Assembly (NCBI GenBank): GCA_044227505.1
Contig: JBGAWP010000012.1
Coordinates: 1 to 64,000 of the forward strand
Direction of reading: 5' to 3'
DNA from: UBA7236 sp044227505
GTDB lineage: Bacteria > Bacteroidota > Bacteroidia > Chitinophagales > BACL12
Length of the DNA: 64,000 nucleotides
Below are positions 50,204 to 59,934 of the stretch, piece after piece (the stretch's first letter is position 1; each line of letters begins with the position of its first letter). The position numbers were made by a program, and so were the translations under genes. The notes beneath the pieces are model-generated. The model searched no databases and was not told the DNA's origin. It saw nothing but the letters and a program-made list of their open reading frames with translations.

Positions 50204-51379
50204 ATGCATAAATTTGCCATAACAGGTATCTGCCTTATCCTAATCTGTATTTTAAAGTTTTCAGTATTTGTATATGGACAAAACATGTTGGGTTATTCTG
50301 ATCCCCAGGGCAATTTTTATGTAAACGATGGCGGCAAAATAGTGCATCTGGAACATCAGCAGGTTAATTCTGTTCAATATGCCTCTAATAGTATTGCCTA
50401 TGTTTCAAATACCGGTAACCTCATATACTACAGCAACCACGAAATAAAAAAACTGGATATTTCCAATCCGGCATTTTACAAGAATACTGACCACTACCTG
50501 TACTATAGCATGGGTGGGAGTTTTTCCGTTTATAATGGTTCAGAAAGAAAGTTTTTAGGATATATTCAACAAAGTCCATTTGCTTTTGGAGATAGTATTG
50601 CTGCTTTTCATGATTATTCTGATTATTTCTATGCTTATGAGGATGAACGGTTTATTGAACTCGAAAAAAATCCGGCGAAAAAAGTTATTGCAGGAAAAAA
50701 TGTGATCGCGTATGTAAATCACCTCAACCAATTTAAAATTTATTATGAACATGAAAAAATTGATATTGATGATTACATTCCAAAAAAAGTAAAAACCGGC
50801 GCAAATACTGTTGCATTTATCGACAGCTATAATTATCTGAAAATATTTTATAAAGGCACCATTTACGAAATGTTTAATATTCCCGAGATCATGTGTCTCG
50901 AAATACCCGGTGGAGTTAATGATGATGGTGTTGAGGATTATTGCAACGGAGAAACTGTTCACGATATGCAAAGCGGACTTCCGGTTTTTTTAGCAGGTGA
51001 TGATATTGTTGCTTTTATTGATGACACAGAAACTTTTCAGGTTTTTTTCGATGGGAAAACGGTTGTTTTAGAAAATCAAGCCCCTTTATATTATGAAGTG
51101 GTTGATAATATTTTGTGGTATATCGATAATAACAATTATTTCAAAGTTTTCAGTAATGGCAATTTATCAGTGGTGGAAACTTTTTATCCGGAAAAAATTA
51201 AAGCAGACAAAGATATAGTTGTATATACTGATCTTGACAAACGGCTTAAGACCTTTTACAAAGGGGAGGCTATTTCTGTATCGAATAATATTGTTTTGGG
51301 TTTTGAGGTAAATAATAATTTGATCATGTATAATGATATTCCGAATAAATATAAATTCTTTTCTCCGGAACAACAATGA
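50204..51379 (+). CDS. Secreted repeat protein upstream of PBP1C
   Basis: The 391 residues start with a signal peptide (MHKFAITGICLILICILKFS) ending near VYGQ. About seven copies of a 40-45-residue module of the form I-V-A-F/Y-I-D-x6-F-K-V-F-x-x-G follow (examples: DIVAFIDDTETFQVFFDGK, NTVAFIDSYNYLKIFYKG). The pattern suggests a beta-propeller or WG-like solenoid in the periplasm or outer membrane. Its last four bases overlap the PBP1C start (ATGA), so the two are translationally coupled. No known family name is assigned. Confidence 0.75.
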   Translation: MHKFAITGICLILICILKFSVFVYGQNMLGYSDPQGNFYVNDGGKIVHLEHQQVNSVQYASNSIAYVSNTGNLIYYSNHEIKKLDISNPAFYKNTDHYLYYSMGGSFSVYNGSERKFLGYIQQSPFAFGDSIAAFHDYSDYFYAYEDERFIELEKNPAKKVIAGKNVIAYVNHLNQFKIYYEHEKIDIDDYIPKKVKTGANTVAFIDSYNYLKIFYKGTIYEMFNIPEIMCLEIPGGVNDDGVEDYCNGETVHDMQSGLPVFLAGDDIVAFIDDTETFQVFFDGKTVVLENQAPLYYEVVDNILWYIDNNNYFKVFSNGNLSVVETFYPEKIKADKDIVVYTDLDKRLKTFYKGEAISVSNNIVLGFEVNNNLIMYNDIPNKYKFFSPEQQ

Positions 51380-53736
51380 GTGCCAGTTCAAAAATTCACA
51401 CAACAATTTTATATGTTCATACTGCTTTTGAAAAATTCAGATTTCTCCGGATTTTAAAAAAGGTGCTAAAAGGATTTTTATTTTTTCTGCTATTTTATTT
51501 TGCACTCAACTTATTCTTTCCCTTACGCGTTGAAATTGAATACTCCCAAATTGTAACAGCAGACGATGGCAGCGTTTTACATGCTTTTTTAACTTCCGAC
51601 GATAAATGGCGAATGCTCACAGAACTGGAGGAGATAACTCCCGATATGCAAAACGCAATTGTATTTAAGGAGGATAAATATTTTTATCGTCATCCCGGAG
51701 TAAATCCTGCTTCCATTGCGCGGGCGCTTTTTAATAATATAACATCCGGCAACAGAACTTCCGGTGCGTCTACTATTTCCATGCAAGTAGCCCGATTACT
51801 TGATCCAAAACAAAGGACCTATGGAAATAAATTAATTGAAATGTTTCGTGCCTTACAACTGGATATGTTGTATTCAAAACAGGAAATATTACAAATGTAT
51901 TTAAATTTAGTGCCTTATGGAGGAAATATTGAAGGTGTAAAAGCAGCATCCGTTCTTTATCTTGAAAAAACACCCTCCGTATTAAGTCTTGCAGAACTCA
52001 CGGCATTATCTATTATTCCAAACCGCCCAACATCCCTCCGACCCGGAGTGAATAATGATGTGATCATTAAAGAAAGAAATAAATGGCTGGAACGATTCAG
52101 AGATGCAAAATTATTTCCGGAAGAAATTATTGATGATGCATTAGTGGAACCATTCACTGCCTTCAGAACACAAGGCCCTGAGGTAGCAAGACATTTTTGC
52201 ACTCGGATGAAATTTCAATATCCGGGTGAAGCGATCGTAAAATCAACTTTAAATACTGAGATACAATTAAAATCAGAAAAAATACTTTCCGACTATATCA
52301 AACAACTTTGGGGTTTCGACATCCACAATGGTGCAGCAATTATTATTGATAACAGAACACATCAAATTACTGCTTATGTAGGCTCTGCCGATTTTTTTAA
52401 TACTGCGGATGGAGGGCAGGTGGATGGAGTGCAGGCAGTTCGGTCACCGGGTAGCACTTTAAAACCTTTAGTTTATGCTATGGCCTTTGATGAAGGCATT
52501 TCAACCCCCCATTCCATCATCGCCGATGTTCCTGTAAATTATTCAGGATACAGTCCTGAAAATTATGATGAAGATTACCACGGCAATGTGAATGTTGAAT
52601 TTGCGTTATCACATTCGTTAAATATACCTGCGGTAAAAACTTTAAATCAAATTGGATTGGATAAGTTTATCAGCACCTTAGTTACAAGTAATTTCCGAAC
52701 TATTGAGAAAAAGAGAAATGACCTTGGTTTATCTGTTGCATTAGGTGGCTGCGGTGTTACATTGGAACAACTAACCCGTTTATATGCAAGTTTCGCAAAC
52801 GAAGGGAAATACCAACATATCAAATGGTTGCAAAACGACATAGACAGCACCTACGTTTCTTTAATTTCTCCGGAAGCTGCTTTCATGACCACGGAAATAC
52901 TTACGCAGTTAACCAGACCGGATCTGCCGAATTACTATCAGAATGCAAAAAACGTTCCGCTCATTGCATGGAAAACAGGAACATCTTATGGAAGAAAAGA
53001 TGCATGGAGTATTGGATATAATAATAATTACACAATAGGTGTTTGGGTGGGAAATTTTTCCGGGAAAGGAGTGCCTGAATTAACAGGGGCCAATATTGCC
53101 ACTCCATTATTATTTAATTTATTTAATGCAATAGAAAGTGAAAATAATAAAGATTGGAACAAAATGCCCGAACAAGTTGACTTTAGATACGTTTGTTCAG
53201 AAACGGGAAAAAATCCAAACGATTTTTGCACGAACGTAGTATTAGATTATTTTATTCCGGGTGTTTCTAAAAATGAAACATGCGACCATTTATTGCGGGT
53301 TAAAATAGCCGAAGATGAATCTTTTAGTTACTGCACCAGCTGTTTACCTGAATCAGGTTATATGGAAAAATATTATCATCATTATGCACCTGAAATTATT
53401 ACCTGGATGCAAACTAAAAACATCCCTGTCGAACTTATTCCGCCGCACAATCCTGATTGTGAAAGAATTTTTGCCGAAGGCGCTCCAACAATAAATTCAC
53501 CGGTAAACAATCTTGAATATTTTATTGATAAAACGGACAAGCAAAAAATAATGTTATCTGCAAATGTAGCTTCGGATGTTAAAAAAGTTTTCTGGTATAT
53601 TAACGATAAGTTATTAACGCAGGCTGATTCAAAATCTCCGGTATTTTATGAACCGGAAGAAGGAAAAATAAAGATCAGTTGCAGTGATGATAAAGGAAGA
53701 AATACGAATATTGAAATTGAGGTGGTTTTTTTCTGA
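51376..53736 (+). CDS. pbpC: Penicillin-binding protein 1C
   Basis: The 786 residues start with a membrane anchor (about 33-55). A GT51 transglycosylase domain follows with E99-D-K-Y-F-Y-R-H-P-G and GGNIEGVKAAS. The transpeptidase has S360-T-L-K (SxxK), S-L-N and K533-T-G-T-S. A BiPBP-type C-terminal domain (about 690-786) ends the chain. PBP1C makes and cross-links peptidoglycan and in many bacteria is adjacent to alpha-2-macroglobulin; here three genes stand between them. It overlaps the upstream gene by ATGA. Confidence 0.95.
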   Translation: MSASSKIHTTILYVHTAFEKFRFLRILKKVLKGFLFFLLFYFALNLFFPLRVEIEYSQIVTADDGSVLHAFLTSDDKWRMLTELEEITPDMQNAIVFKEDKYFYRHPGVNPASIARALFNNITSGNRTSGASTISMQVARLLDPKQRTYGNKLIEMFRALQLDMLYSKQEILQMYLNLVPYGGNIEGVKAASVLYLEKTPSVLSLAELTALSIIPNRPTSLRPGVNNDVIIKERNKWLERFRDAKLFPEEIIDDALVEPFTAFRTQGPEVARHFCTRMKFQYPGEAIVKSTLNTEIQLKSEKILSDYIKQLWGFDIHNGAAIIIDNRTHQITAYVGSADFFNTADGGQVDGVQAVRSPGSTLKPLVYAMAFDEGISTPHSIIADVPVNYSGYSPENYDEDYHGNVNVEFALSHSLNIPAVKTLNQIGLDKFISTLVTSNFRTIEKKRNDLGLSVALGGCGVTLEQLTRLYASFANEGKYQHIKWLQNDIDSTYVSLISPEAAFMTTEILTQLTRPDLPNYYQNAKNVPLIAWKTGTSYGRKDAWSIGYNNNYTIGVWVGNFSGKGVPELTGANIATPLLFNLFNAIESENNKDWNKMPEQVDFRYVCSETGKNPNDFCTNVVLDYFIPGVSKNETCDHLLRVKIAEDESFSYCTSCLPESGYMEKYYHHYAPEIITWMQTKNIPVELIPPHNPDCERIFAEGAPTINSPVNNLEYFIDKTDKQKIMLSANVASDVKKVFWYINDKLLTQADSKSPVFYEPEEGKIKISCSDDKGRNTNIEIEVVFF

Positions 53737-53778
53737 TTAATTTTATATCAGTTCAAAAGATAATAAAATTCCAAAAAA

Positions 53779-53811
53779 AAACCTTCCATAAAAATGGAAG
53801 GTTTTTTTTTT
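53779..53811. terminator. Terminator between PBP1C and susD
   Basis: AAACCTTCCAT (53779-53789) pairs with ATGGAAGGTTT (53794-53804) around a 4-nt loop, followed by a run of T on the plus strand and, on the minus strand, by TTTTTTTT. It serves pbpC and probably the convergent susD gene as well. Confidence 0.9.
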
Positions 53812-53826
53812 AAAATTCTAATTAAT

Positions 53827-55215
53827 TTATTCCTCAAACCAAACAGGTCTTAAAATATCTGAAACAACTTGTGCATTCGAATTATAAAGACGTTCGTCGA
53901 TACAAGTAGGAAATCTGCGTGGTATACCTGCAACCAAACCATCAGGATTTGGGCTTATTGCCGGAAGTTCTGTGCGTCGCCAATCCGACCAAACTTCACA
54001 TTGAGAAAACATCGCAATATATTTTTGCGTCATGATCTTATCCAATGATATTGTTCCTGCAGTTTCGCTTGCATTTGCAGCTTCGTATGCAATATCAGGA
54101 GCACCAACTGTAGCTAAAATATTTGCCTTTACTGCATTATTATGTGAAGTTGCTGCACCTGCAAGATCACCTAAACGGAATTTTGCTTCAGCTTCAATAA
54201 ATAACATTTCGTACCAGGTTAAAAGCGGAAGAGGGGCATTATCTGTGGCATATAACGGTCCCATATCAGATGCATTAAAATTCTCTCCATTATTTGGAAC
54301 ACCTAAATAAATCAGATCAGGATTTAAAGTGGCATATAAAGGTAAACGAGGATCGTTGCTGGCCAACATTAAATTGATAAAGAATTCGCCCATTTTAATA
54401 TAACCTGCTCTTGTTGTATTAAATGAATTCCATGGATTTAATTCATTTCCGTTTACACCAAAAATTGCATACGTGTTATCACCATTGGATGCAACACCTG
54501 AAGCAGCAATTGCTGCAAGCGCATCATTAGCAGAACCAGTTGCATCTTTTTGACTTAATCGGTTTGCATATCTTGCTTTTAACATATAAGCAGCTTTCAT
54601 CCATAAAGAAACATCTCCGTTATGAATAAAATCATCAGCACCCGGCAATAATGCATTACTTGTTGCAGGAGCGGAAAGATCGGTAATAGCAGCATCCAAC
54701 TGACCCTGCATTGCAGCGTAGATAGCTTCCTGTGAATCGTATTCAGGATTCAGATTTGCTTCACCACCTTCTAAACCATTTAATGCTGCAGAATATGGAA
54801 CATCTCCCCATATATCTGTAGTTAAACCAATGGTCATCACTTTAAGAATAGTAGCAATTCCACGATAATATGGATTTTCATCACCTGCAACATTAATTAA
54901 TTCCTGTTGATTAATTAACGCATCAGCATAAACAGTTTTCCATTCATTTGTATTCGTTTGTTCCGTGATCTTATAATCGCGAATATCTATCATTTGAAAA
55001 CTATTTCCAGCCGATTGTTGTGTTAAAATTGAGCTTGTTCTGGATAGCTGCCCGGTATACAATGACTGCATTGCAACTTCAGAAACCGTTAGCAATAAAG
55101 CCGGCGTAACTTCAGTAGGGCTGTTTGGTGAATCTGACACTTCGTCTATCCATCCGCTACATCCTGAATTAAACAGGATAACCGGAATTGTCAGTATTAA
55201 AAGAATCTTTTTCAT
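53827..55215 (-). CDS. SusD-like outer-membrane lipoprotein
   Basis: The ATG at 55213-55215 (MKKILLILTIPVILFNSGCSG) gives 462 residues with lipobox F-N-S-G-C; an ATG 11 codons earlier would ruin the signal peptide. The SusD-like_2 fold is shown by ATILKVMTIGLTTDIWGDVPY, SLWMKAAYMLKARYANRL and the C-terminal WSDWRRTELPAI. It caps the SusC channel and binds its cargo. The gene starts 19 nt after the susC stop. Cargo unknown: no glycosidase or sulfatase gene accompanies the pair, so it may import peptides or other nutrients. Confidence 0.94.
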   Translation of the reverse strand: MKKILLILTIPVILFNSGCSGWIDEVSDSPNSPTEVTPALLLTVSEVAMQSLYTGQLSRTSSILTQQSAGNSFQMIDIRDYKITEQTNTNEWKTVYADALINQQELINVAGDENPYYRGIATILKVMTIGLTTDIWGDVPYSAALNGLEGGEANLNPEYDSQEAIYAAMQGQLDAAITDLSAPATSNALLPGADDFIHNGDVSLWMKAAYMLKARYANRLSQKDATGSANDALAAIAASGVASNGDNTYAIFGVNGNELNPWNSFNTTRAGYIKMGEFFINLMLASNDPRLPLYATLNPDLIYLGVPNNGENFNASDMGPLYATDNAPLPLLTWYEMLFIEAEAKFRLGDLAGAATSHNNAVKANILATVGAPDIAYEAANASETAGTISLDKIMTQKYIAMFSQCEVWSDWRRTELPAISPNPDGLVAGIPRRFPTCIDERLYNSNAQVVSDILRPVWFEE

Positions 55216-55234
55216 ATTAAATATTTTTATAGTT

Positions 55235-58200
55235 TTAGAATGCAGCACTTAGGGTGAAAATATATGATTTAGTGCTTGGATTATTAAACCAGTCGAAACC
55301 GGCAATATTTGAACCTGCTCCGGTTAAACTTGTTTCAGGGTCAACACCCGGGTAATCAGTTTTTAACCAAAGATTTCTACCTGTTGCTGAAAGTGTTAAT
55401 CCCTTTATAACACTTTTAGGAGCAAGTGTAAATTGATAACTCAATTTAGCCTCGCGTAAACGAACCCATCCTCCGTCAAAAATTGCCTGTGAGGATGCTC
55501 CGTTATCTCCTAAATAATTGCTCCAATAATCAATAGGTGAAATTTCTGTTGTATTTGGAATATAAGATCCATCAGCCTGCTCAACAACTCCTTCAATCAC
55601 ATAAGTATGATCTCTTTCTGCAGATTCTTCTGAGATACCAATACGGTTCATACGAGCACCTGTTCCATACCATATATCACCACCTTTTCTGATATCCAAC
55701 AATCCACTAAGTGTAAATCCTTTATAGGTAACACCAGTATTAATATTCATTAACCAATCCGGATATGGATCTCCAATTACACCACTTACCGTATCAAAAA
55801 TCGGAAGTCCATTATTATCAATTAAAAGGTCTCCATCAGGACTATACGCCCACTGAGATCCATATAATAAACCATAAGGCTGACCTTCAATTACATAAGC
55901 ACCAGGATCACCAAAACCAGCTTCTATTTCAATTTCATCCACACCTTCTGCCAATGCTGTTACCTCATTTTCATTTTTACTGAAGTTACCACCTAAATTC
56001 CAAGTGATGTTTTTGGTTTTAACGATATCTGCATTTAATGAAAGTTCAATTCCTTTATTTGTCATTGCACCTGCATTGTTATATACATAAGAGAATCCTG
56101 AAGTAGAAGCGATCGGTTGTGTCAATAATATATCTTCAGAATTTTGGATATAATATGCAGCATCAAGATCTATTCTTCCTTTCCAGAATTTTAATTCCAA
56201 TCCAAATTCAGTTCCTGTTAATCTTTCCGGTTTAAGATCAGGATTACCAAGTGTATTTAACTGACTATAACCAAAACCTGATTGACCTAAATATGGGAAA
56301 CTATAACCATCAGTAAATCCATCAGTATAAAGTGGAGATATAAAATAAGTGTTTGCACTATAAGGCTGTGGTTCAATACCTGCCTGAGCATATGCAAAAC
56401 GCACTTTACCAAAGGAGAAAATATTATTTGTATTCATTATTTCGCTGAATACGAATGCTATGTTTGCAGAAGGGAAAAATGCACTTCCCTGATTTGGTCC
56501 ATAAGTAGAAGACCATTCGTTTCTTCCTGATAATGTTAAGAATAAGAAACTTTGATATTCAAATGCCAATTCACCAAAAAGTGCAGCATTTCTTTGCTGT
56601 GTGGTCAATTGACTTGAATACAGATCAGATGCATTGGAAAGATTATAAAAATCAGGTATCGTTAAGTCACGACCACGACTATATAAATTGGAAATATCTA
56701 TGTCTGTTAAGTTATTACCTAATGTTACAGACATATTAAAATCTTCTGTTATATTTTTTGTGGCTGTAGCGATTAAATCGCTATAGATCTGACGATAACG
56801 AATTGAATTCTCCTCAATTTGTCCACCGGGTGCATTTGCAGGATCGTTGCTGCCAATTGAAAATATTTGTTTGCGCAAATCAGTATAAGAATCAGCACCA
56901 ACTCTATAAGTAACGGTAACCCAATTCCATGGTGTATAAACAGCAGATACATTGCTTATCAATCTGTTTGTATTATCAGTATAAGGATTATTATATGCTG
57001 TCCAATATGGATTATCATAAGCACTAAAATAATTTCTGTTTGCTCCACTTGGATATTCATATCCGGCTCCTAGATCATAACTGGAAGGTGTGCGCATTAA
57101 ACTCAGCATTACACCTGATAAGTTACTACCATTTTGTGCTCTGTTTCCCTGACTATTAATATAATTCGCATCAACAGCGATTTTAAATTTTTCGAAAATG
57201 CGCATGTCAGAATTAACGCGAATGGAATTTCTGTCGAAACTTGTATTTGGAATAATACCGTTATCCTGCGAATTTCCAATAGAAAGACGAAGTGATCCAC
57301 GATCTGTACCTCCGCTTATTGCAAGATTATTATTATAGGTCATTCCATTTTGAAAGAATTCTCCTGCATTATCCACAGGTGAGATTCCTAAAGTGCTGTT
57401 TAGTGGTCCCCAGCTATTTGGAGTTCCACCTGAAACATCATCATCAGTATCCCACAAATAATCCGGACCCGGATCTGCTTCTACAAAATCTCCTTCCGGT
57501 TCTATAATATCATCATCATTAAAATCTCCACCACCAGTTCCCTGCGCATATTGATCTTGTTGAGCTGGTAATTTATTCACCTGGCTTATTTCCAAAGAAG
57601 AAGAAAAATTAATATGAACAGCTTTATCGCCGGCCTTATTGCCTCTTTTTGTGGTGATAATGATAGCACCTGATCCTGCACGTGAACCATACAGAGCAGC
57701 AGCCGCAGGTCCTTTTAATATATTGATACTTTCAATATCATCCGGATTAACATCAATAGCTCTGTTTGAATTGCTAACGCCATTCAAATTCGCATTAAAC
57801 GGATAATCACCCGCAACAGTTGAATTAGTTGAGTTGTCAATTGGAACTCCATCTATAACCACCAAAGGTTGGTTTTCATTGGTAAATGTACTTGGCCCGC
57901 GAATGATGATCTTACTGGATGCTCCAGGAGTTCCTGCAGCACCAACTACCTGAACACCGGCAGCTTTTGCAGATAAACCCTCAATAAAGTTTTCTTCTCC
58001 GGAACTCGCCAATCTGTCGCCACCAACTTGCTGAGTGCTATAACCAAGAGAAAGTTTTTCCTTGGAAATACCCAACGCTGTTACCACCACAGTTTCAAGA
58101 CCAAGAATATCTTCCTCCAGAGCAACATTGATCACATTTCTTGCTCCGATGGTTTCTTCACGCATTTTGAATCCTAAATAGGTATACACTAAAACGTCTT

Positions 58201-58405
58201 TGTCCTGTGGAACTACAAGTACATATTTACCGTCAATATCGGTAACAGTTCCGGTTGTTGTGCCCTTTACCAATACAGTGGCACCGGGCAAAGGTTCATT
58301 GTCTGTCCCCGATGTAATCGTTCCGGTTATTGTTTTACTCTGCCCAAAAGCGAGTGAAACCATAAACAGAGGCATCAGCAACAGGGTAGTAGCTAATTTT
58401 CTCAT
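55235..58405 (-). CDS. SusC/RagA-type TonB-linked outer-membrane transporter
   Basis: The 1056 residues start with a signal peptide (MRKLATTLLLMPLFMVSLAFG). A carboxypeptidase-regulatory-like domain runs about 25-100 (TGTITSGTDNEPLPGATVLVKG). The plug runs about 110-230 with ALYGSRAGSGAIIITTKRG. The 22-strand barrel ends in Phe (SYIFTLSAAF), as expected for the outer-membrane assembly machinery. Together with the SusD lipoprotein it forms a TonB-driven nutrient importer. The operon is susC-susD. Confidence 0.95.
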   Translation of the reverse strand: MRKLATTLLLMPLFMVSLAFGQSKTITGTITSGTDNEPLPGATVLVKGTTTGTVTDIDGKYVLVVPQDKDVLVYTYLGFKMREETIGARNVINVALEEDILGLETVVVTALGISKEKLSLGYSTQQVGGDRLASSGEENFIEGLSAKAAGVQVVGAAGTPGASSKIIIRGPSTFTNENQPLVVIDGVPIDNSTNSTVAGDYPFNANLNGVSNSNRAIDVNPDDIESINILKGPAAAALYGSRAGSGAIIITTKRGNKAGDKAVHINFSSSLEISQVNKLPAQQDQYAQGTGGGDFNDDDIIEPEGDFVEADPGPDYLWDTDDDVSGGTPNSWGPLNSTLGISPVDNAGEFFQNGMTYNNNLAISGGTDRGSLRLSIGNSQDNGIIPNTSFDRNSIRVNSDMRIFEKFKIAVDANYINSQGNRAQNGSNLSGVMLSLMRTPSSYDLGAGYEYPSGANRNYFSAYDNPYWTAYNNPYTDNTNRLISNVSAVYTPWNWVTVTYRVGADSYTDLRKQIFSIGSNDPANAPGGQIEENSIRYRQIYSDLIATATKNITEDFNMSVTLGNNLTDIDISNLYSRGRDLTIPDFYNLSNASDLYSSQLTTQQRNAALFGELAFEYQSFLFLTLSGRNEWSSTYGPNQGSAFFPSANIAFVFSEIMNTNNIFSFGKVRFAYAQAGIEPQPYSANTYFISPLYTDGFTDGYSFPYLGQSGFGYSQLNTLGNPDLKPERLTGTEFGLELKFWKGRIDLDAAYYIQNSEDILLTQPIASTSGFSYVYNNAGAMTNKGIELSLNADIVKTKNITWNLGGNFSKNENEVTALAEGVDEIEIEAGFGDPGAYVIEGQPYGLLYGSQWAYSPDGDLLIDNNGLPIFDTVSGVIGDPYPDWLMNINTGVTYKGFTLSGLLDIRKGGDIWYGTGARMNRIGISEESAERDHTYVIEGVVEQADGSYIPNTTEISPIDYWSNYLGDNGASSQAIFDGGWVRLREAKLSYQFTLAPKSVIKGLTLSATGRNLWLKTDYPGVDPETSLTGAGSNIAGFDWFNNPSTKSYIFTLSAAF

Positions 58406-58519
58406 AGATTTGGATTTGGTTTATTGAAATAATAGGTTTAATCAAACACCAAAATTTAACTTTAATTAAGTTAATTTAGGTTTAATCAGCAATATTATAG
58501 TGTTTTTTGACAATTGTTA

Positions 58520-58539
58520 AATATTTGTAAACAAATATT
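58520..58539. promoter_or_regulatory. Perfect inverted repeat upstream of susC
   Basis: AATATTTGT-AA-ACAAATATT is a 9-bp perfect inverted repeat 115 nt upstream of the susC start and 47 nt past the stop of the DUF4197 gene. A smaller ACAATTGT palindrome lies at 58510-58517. It may be an operator of the susCD unit. No extracytoplasmic sigma/anti-sigma gene pair, the usual SusCD control, is present. Confidence 0.4.
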
Positions 58540-58585
58540 CATGTTTTAACATTAAACCGCATTTTTTCCACACGATATGCAGATG

Positions 58586-59311
58586 TTACTTATTAGCATC
58601 GTAGTAGGCAAACACTTTTTGAACGATGTCTGCTACTCTGGCACCCGGATCCTGGCGGATCTTTAATTCCTCTTGCTCTATCATCAAAAATAATCCATCC
58701 AATGCTTTTTGAGTTACATACCCTGTAAGGTCAGGGTTCATATCTTCCACTAATGGTATCTTATTATAATAATTGATTGCATCGCTCCAGTATTTGGTTG
58801 CACCAACCTTATTCAAAGAGCTCTGTATGATAGGTGTAAACTTAGCTGTTAGTTCAGCCGTGGTTGTTTTTTTAAGATATTCTGTCGCAGCATCATTGGC
58901 TCCGAATAAAATATTCATTGCATCAGCAATCGTCATTTGACGTATCGAATTAGTGAGCACTGCTTTTGCCTCGATAGCGGCATTTTCAGCAGCATGATTT
59001 ACCGAATTCACAACATCATCACACATTTTATTAAGACCCAGGTTGCGCAGTGTTGATTCAATTTTTTGTGCTTCAGGCGGAAAAGGTATTTTAACCTGAG
59101 GATTTCCCAAATATCCGTTTACTACTGACAAAACATCTGAACCGTTTGTTGCTCCCTGCACTAGGGCTTCCTTCAATCCATTTGCTGCTTCCTGATCTGT
59201 TATGGTGGTGCCAATAACGGTATTCAAAACATCTTCCATAACCTGAGGATCACAGGTTGAACCTGTAAGCATTCCAAGTGTCAGCACCCCAAATATTGTT
59301 CTTTTAATCAT
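58586..59311 (-). CDS. DUF4197 family protein
   Basis: The 241 residues start with a short signal peptide (MIKRTIFGVLTLGMLTGSTC; the Cys could be a lipid anchor). The DUF4197 pattern follows: AANGLKEALVQGATNGSDVLS, KIPFPPEAQKIESTLRNLGL, FAxxLxxxTIADAMNILFGANDAAT-like, and GYVTQKALDGLFLMIEQEE near the end. It is a periplasmic or outer-membrane protein of unknown role, found in many Proteobacteria and Bacteroidota. Confidence 0.9.
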   Translation of the reverse strand: MIKRTIFGVLTLGMLTGSTCDPQVMEDVLNTVIGTTITDQEAANGLKEALVQGATNGSDVLSVVNGYLGNPQVKIPFPPEAQKIESTLRNLGLNKMCDDVVNSVNHAAENAAIEAKAVLTNSIRQMTIADAMNILFGANDAATEYLKKTTTAELTAKFTPIIQSSLNKVGATKYWSDAINYYNKIPLVEDMNPDLTGYVTQKALDGLFLMIEQEELKIRQDPGARVADIVQKVFAYYDANK

Positions 59312-59505
59312 TGTTGGATATTTTCTGCCAAGGTAAAGAATTAGCGGGATAAAATGTATGTCCGTCTCCTGAAAAAAAATGTATCCGGTTCCTTTTAATT
59401 TTCATAAATAGGAAAATCTTCTTCTGAACTAAAAACCTAAATTTAAATTAAGAGAAAATTCTGGTTAAAAGAAACGCCGTTTCTACTAAGACTAAAAATC
59501 TTTAT

Positions 59506-59513
59506 TACATTTG
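59506..59513 (+). promoter_or_regulatory. Bacteroidota -7 promoter element, likely leaderless transcript
   Basis: TACATTTG matches TAnnTTTG perfectly and ends 4 nt before the ATG at 59518. Transcription would begin at or within a few bases of the start codon. No clear -33 TTG is present at the 20-nt distance. Confidence 0.5.
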
Positions 59514-59517
59514 CATT

Positions 59518-59883
59518 ATGAGCAATTTGGAATTTTTAAGGAATGTATATGCACAATTTTTGCAACAATCAACCGGTGAACCTTTGCATGGCAATAAATT
59601 TAGTGTCAGATTATTTGATCAGGATCCGGTAACCGATGATTTTTTGGGTGAAACCAAACCAGATGCCGAAGGCAAAGTGCATTTTAAAATCGACCCTTCA
59701 TTATATAGATCAGAAGATAATCCCTTAGAAAAAGATCCCGATTTTTATTTAATTGTATTACAGGAAGGCATGGAAATATTCAGAACTCCGGTTGCCGTTG
59801 ATATAGATTTTAAATCTGATGGCAATTTTAATTTTAACGATGGCGAATGGATTAATCTAGGCACTTTTTTGGTCGAAATTTAA
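59518..59883 (+). CDS. Small beta-rich protein of unknown function
   Basis: The 121 residues are acidic, without signal peptide or membrane segment. The pattern GNKFSVRLFDQDPVTDDFLGETKPDAEGKVHFKID suggests a transthyretin- or C2-like beta sandwich, and the second half repeats strand-loop-strand alternation (FYLIVLQEGMEIFRTPVAV). I do not recognise the family. It is followed 51 nt later by the T9SS protein. Confidence 0.72.
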   Translation: MSNLEFLRNVYAQFLQQSTGEPLHGNKFSVRLFDQDPVTDDFLGETKPDAEGKVHFKIDPSLYRSEDNPLEKDPDFYLIVLQEGMEIFRTPVAVDIDFKSDGNFNFNDGEWINLGTFLVEI

Positions 59884-59934
59884 GGCAGTTATAAGTCTTG
59901 AAATTTGTTCTGAATTTAATTTAATGTATTCTTT

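Noticed and set aside
55216..55248. Upstream start for the SusD-like protein
   Set aside because: It adds 11 residues in front of the lipoprotein signal, which would displace the lipobox.
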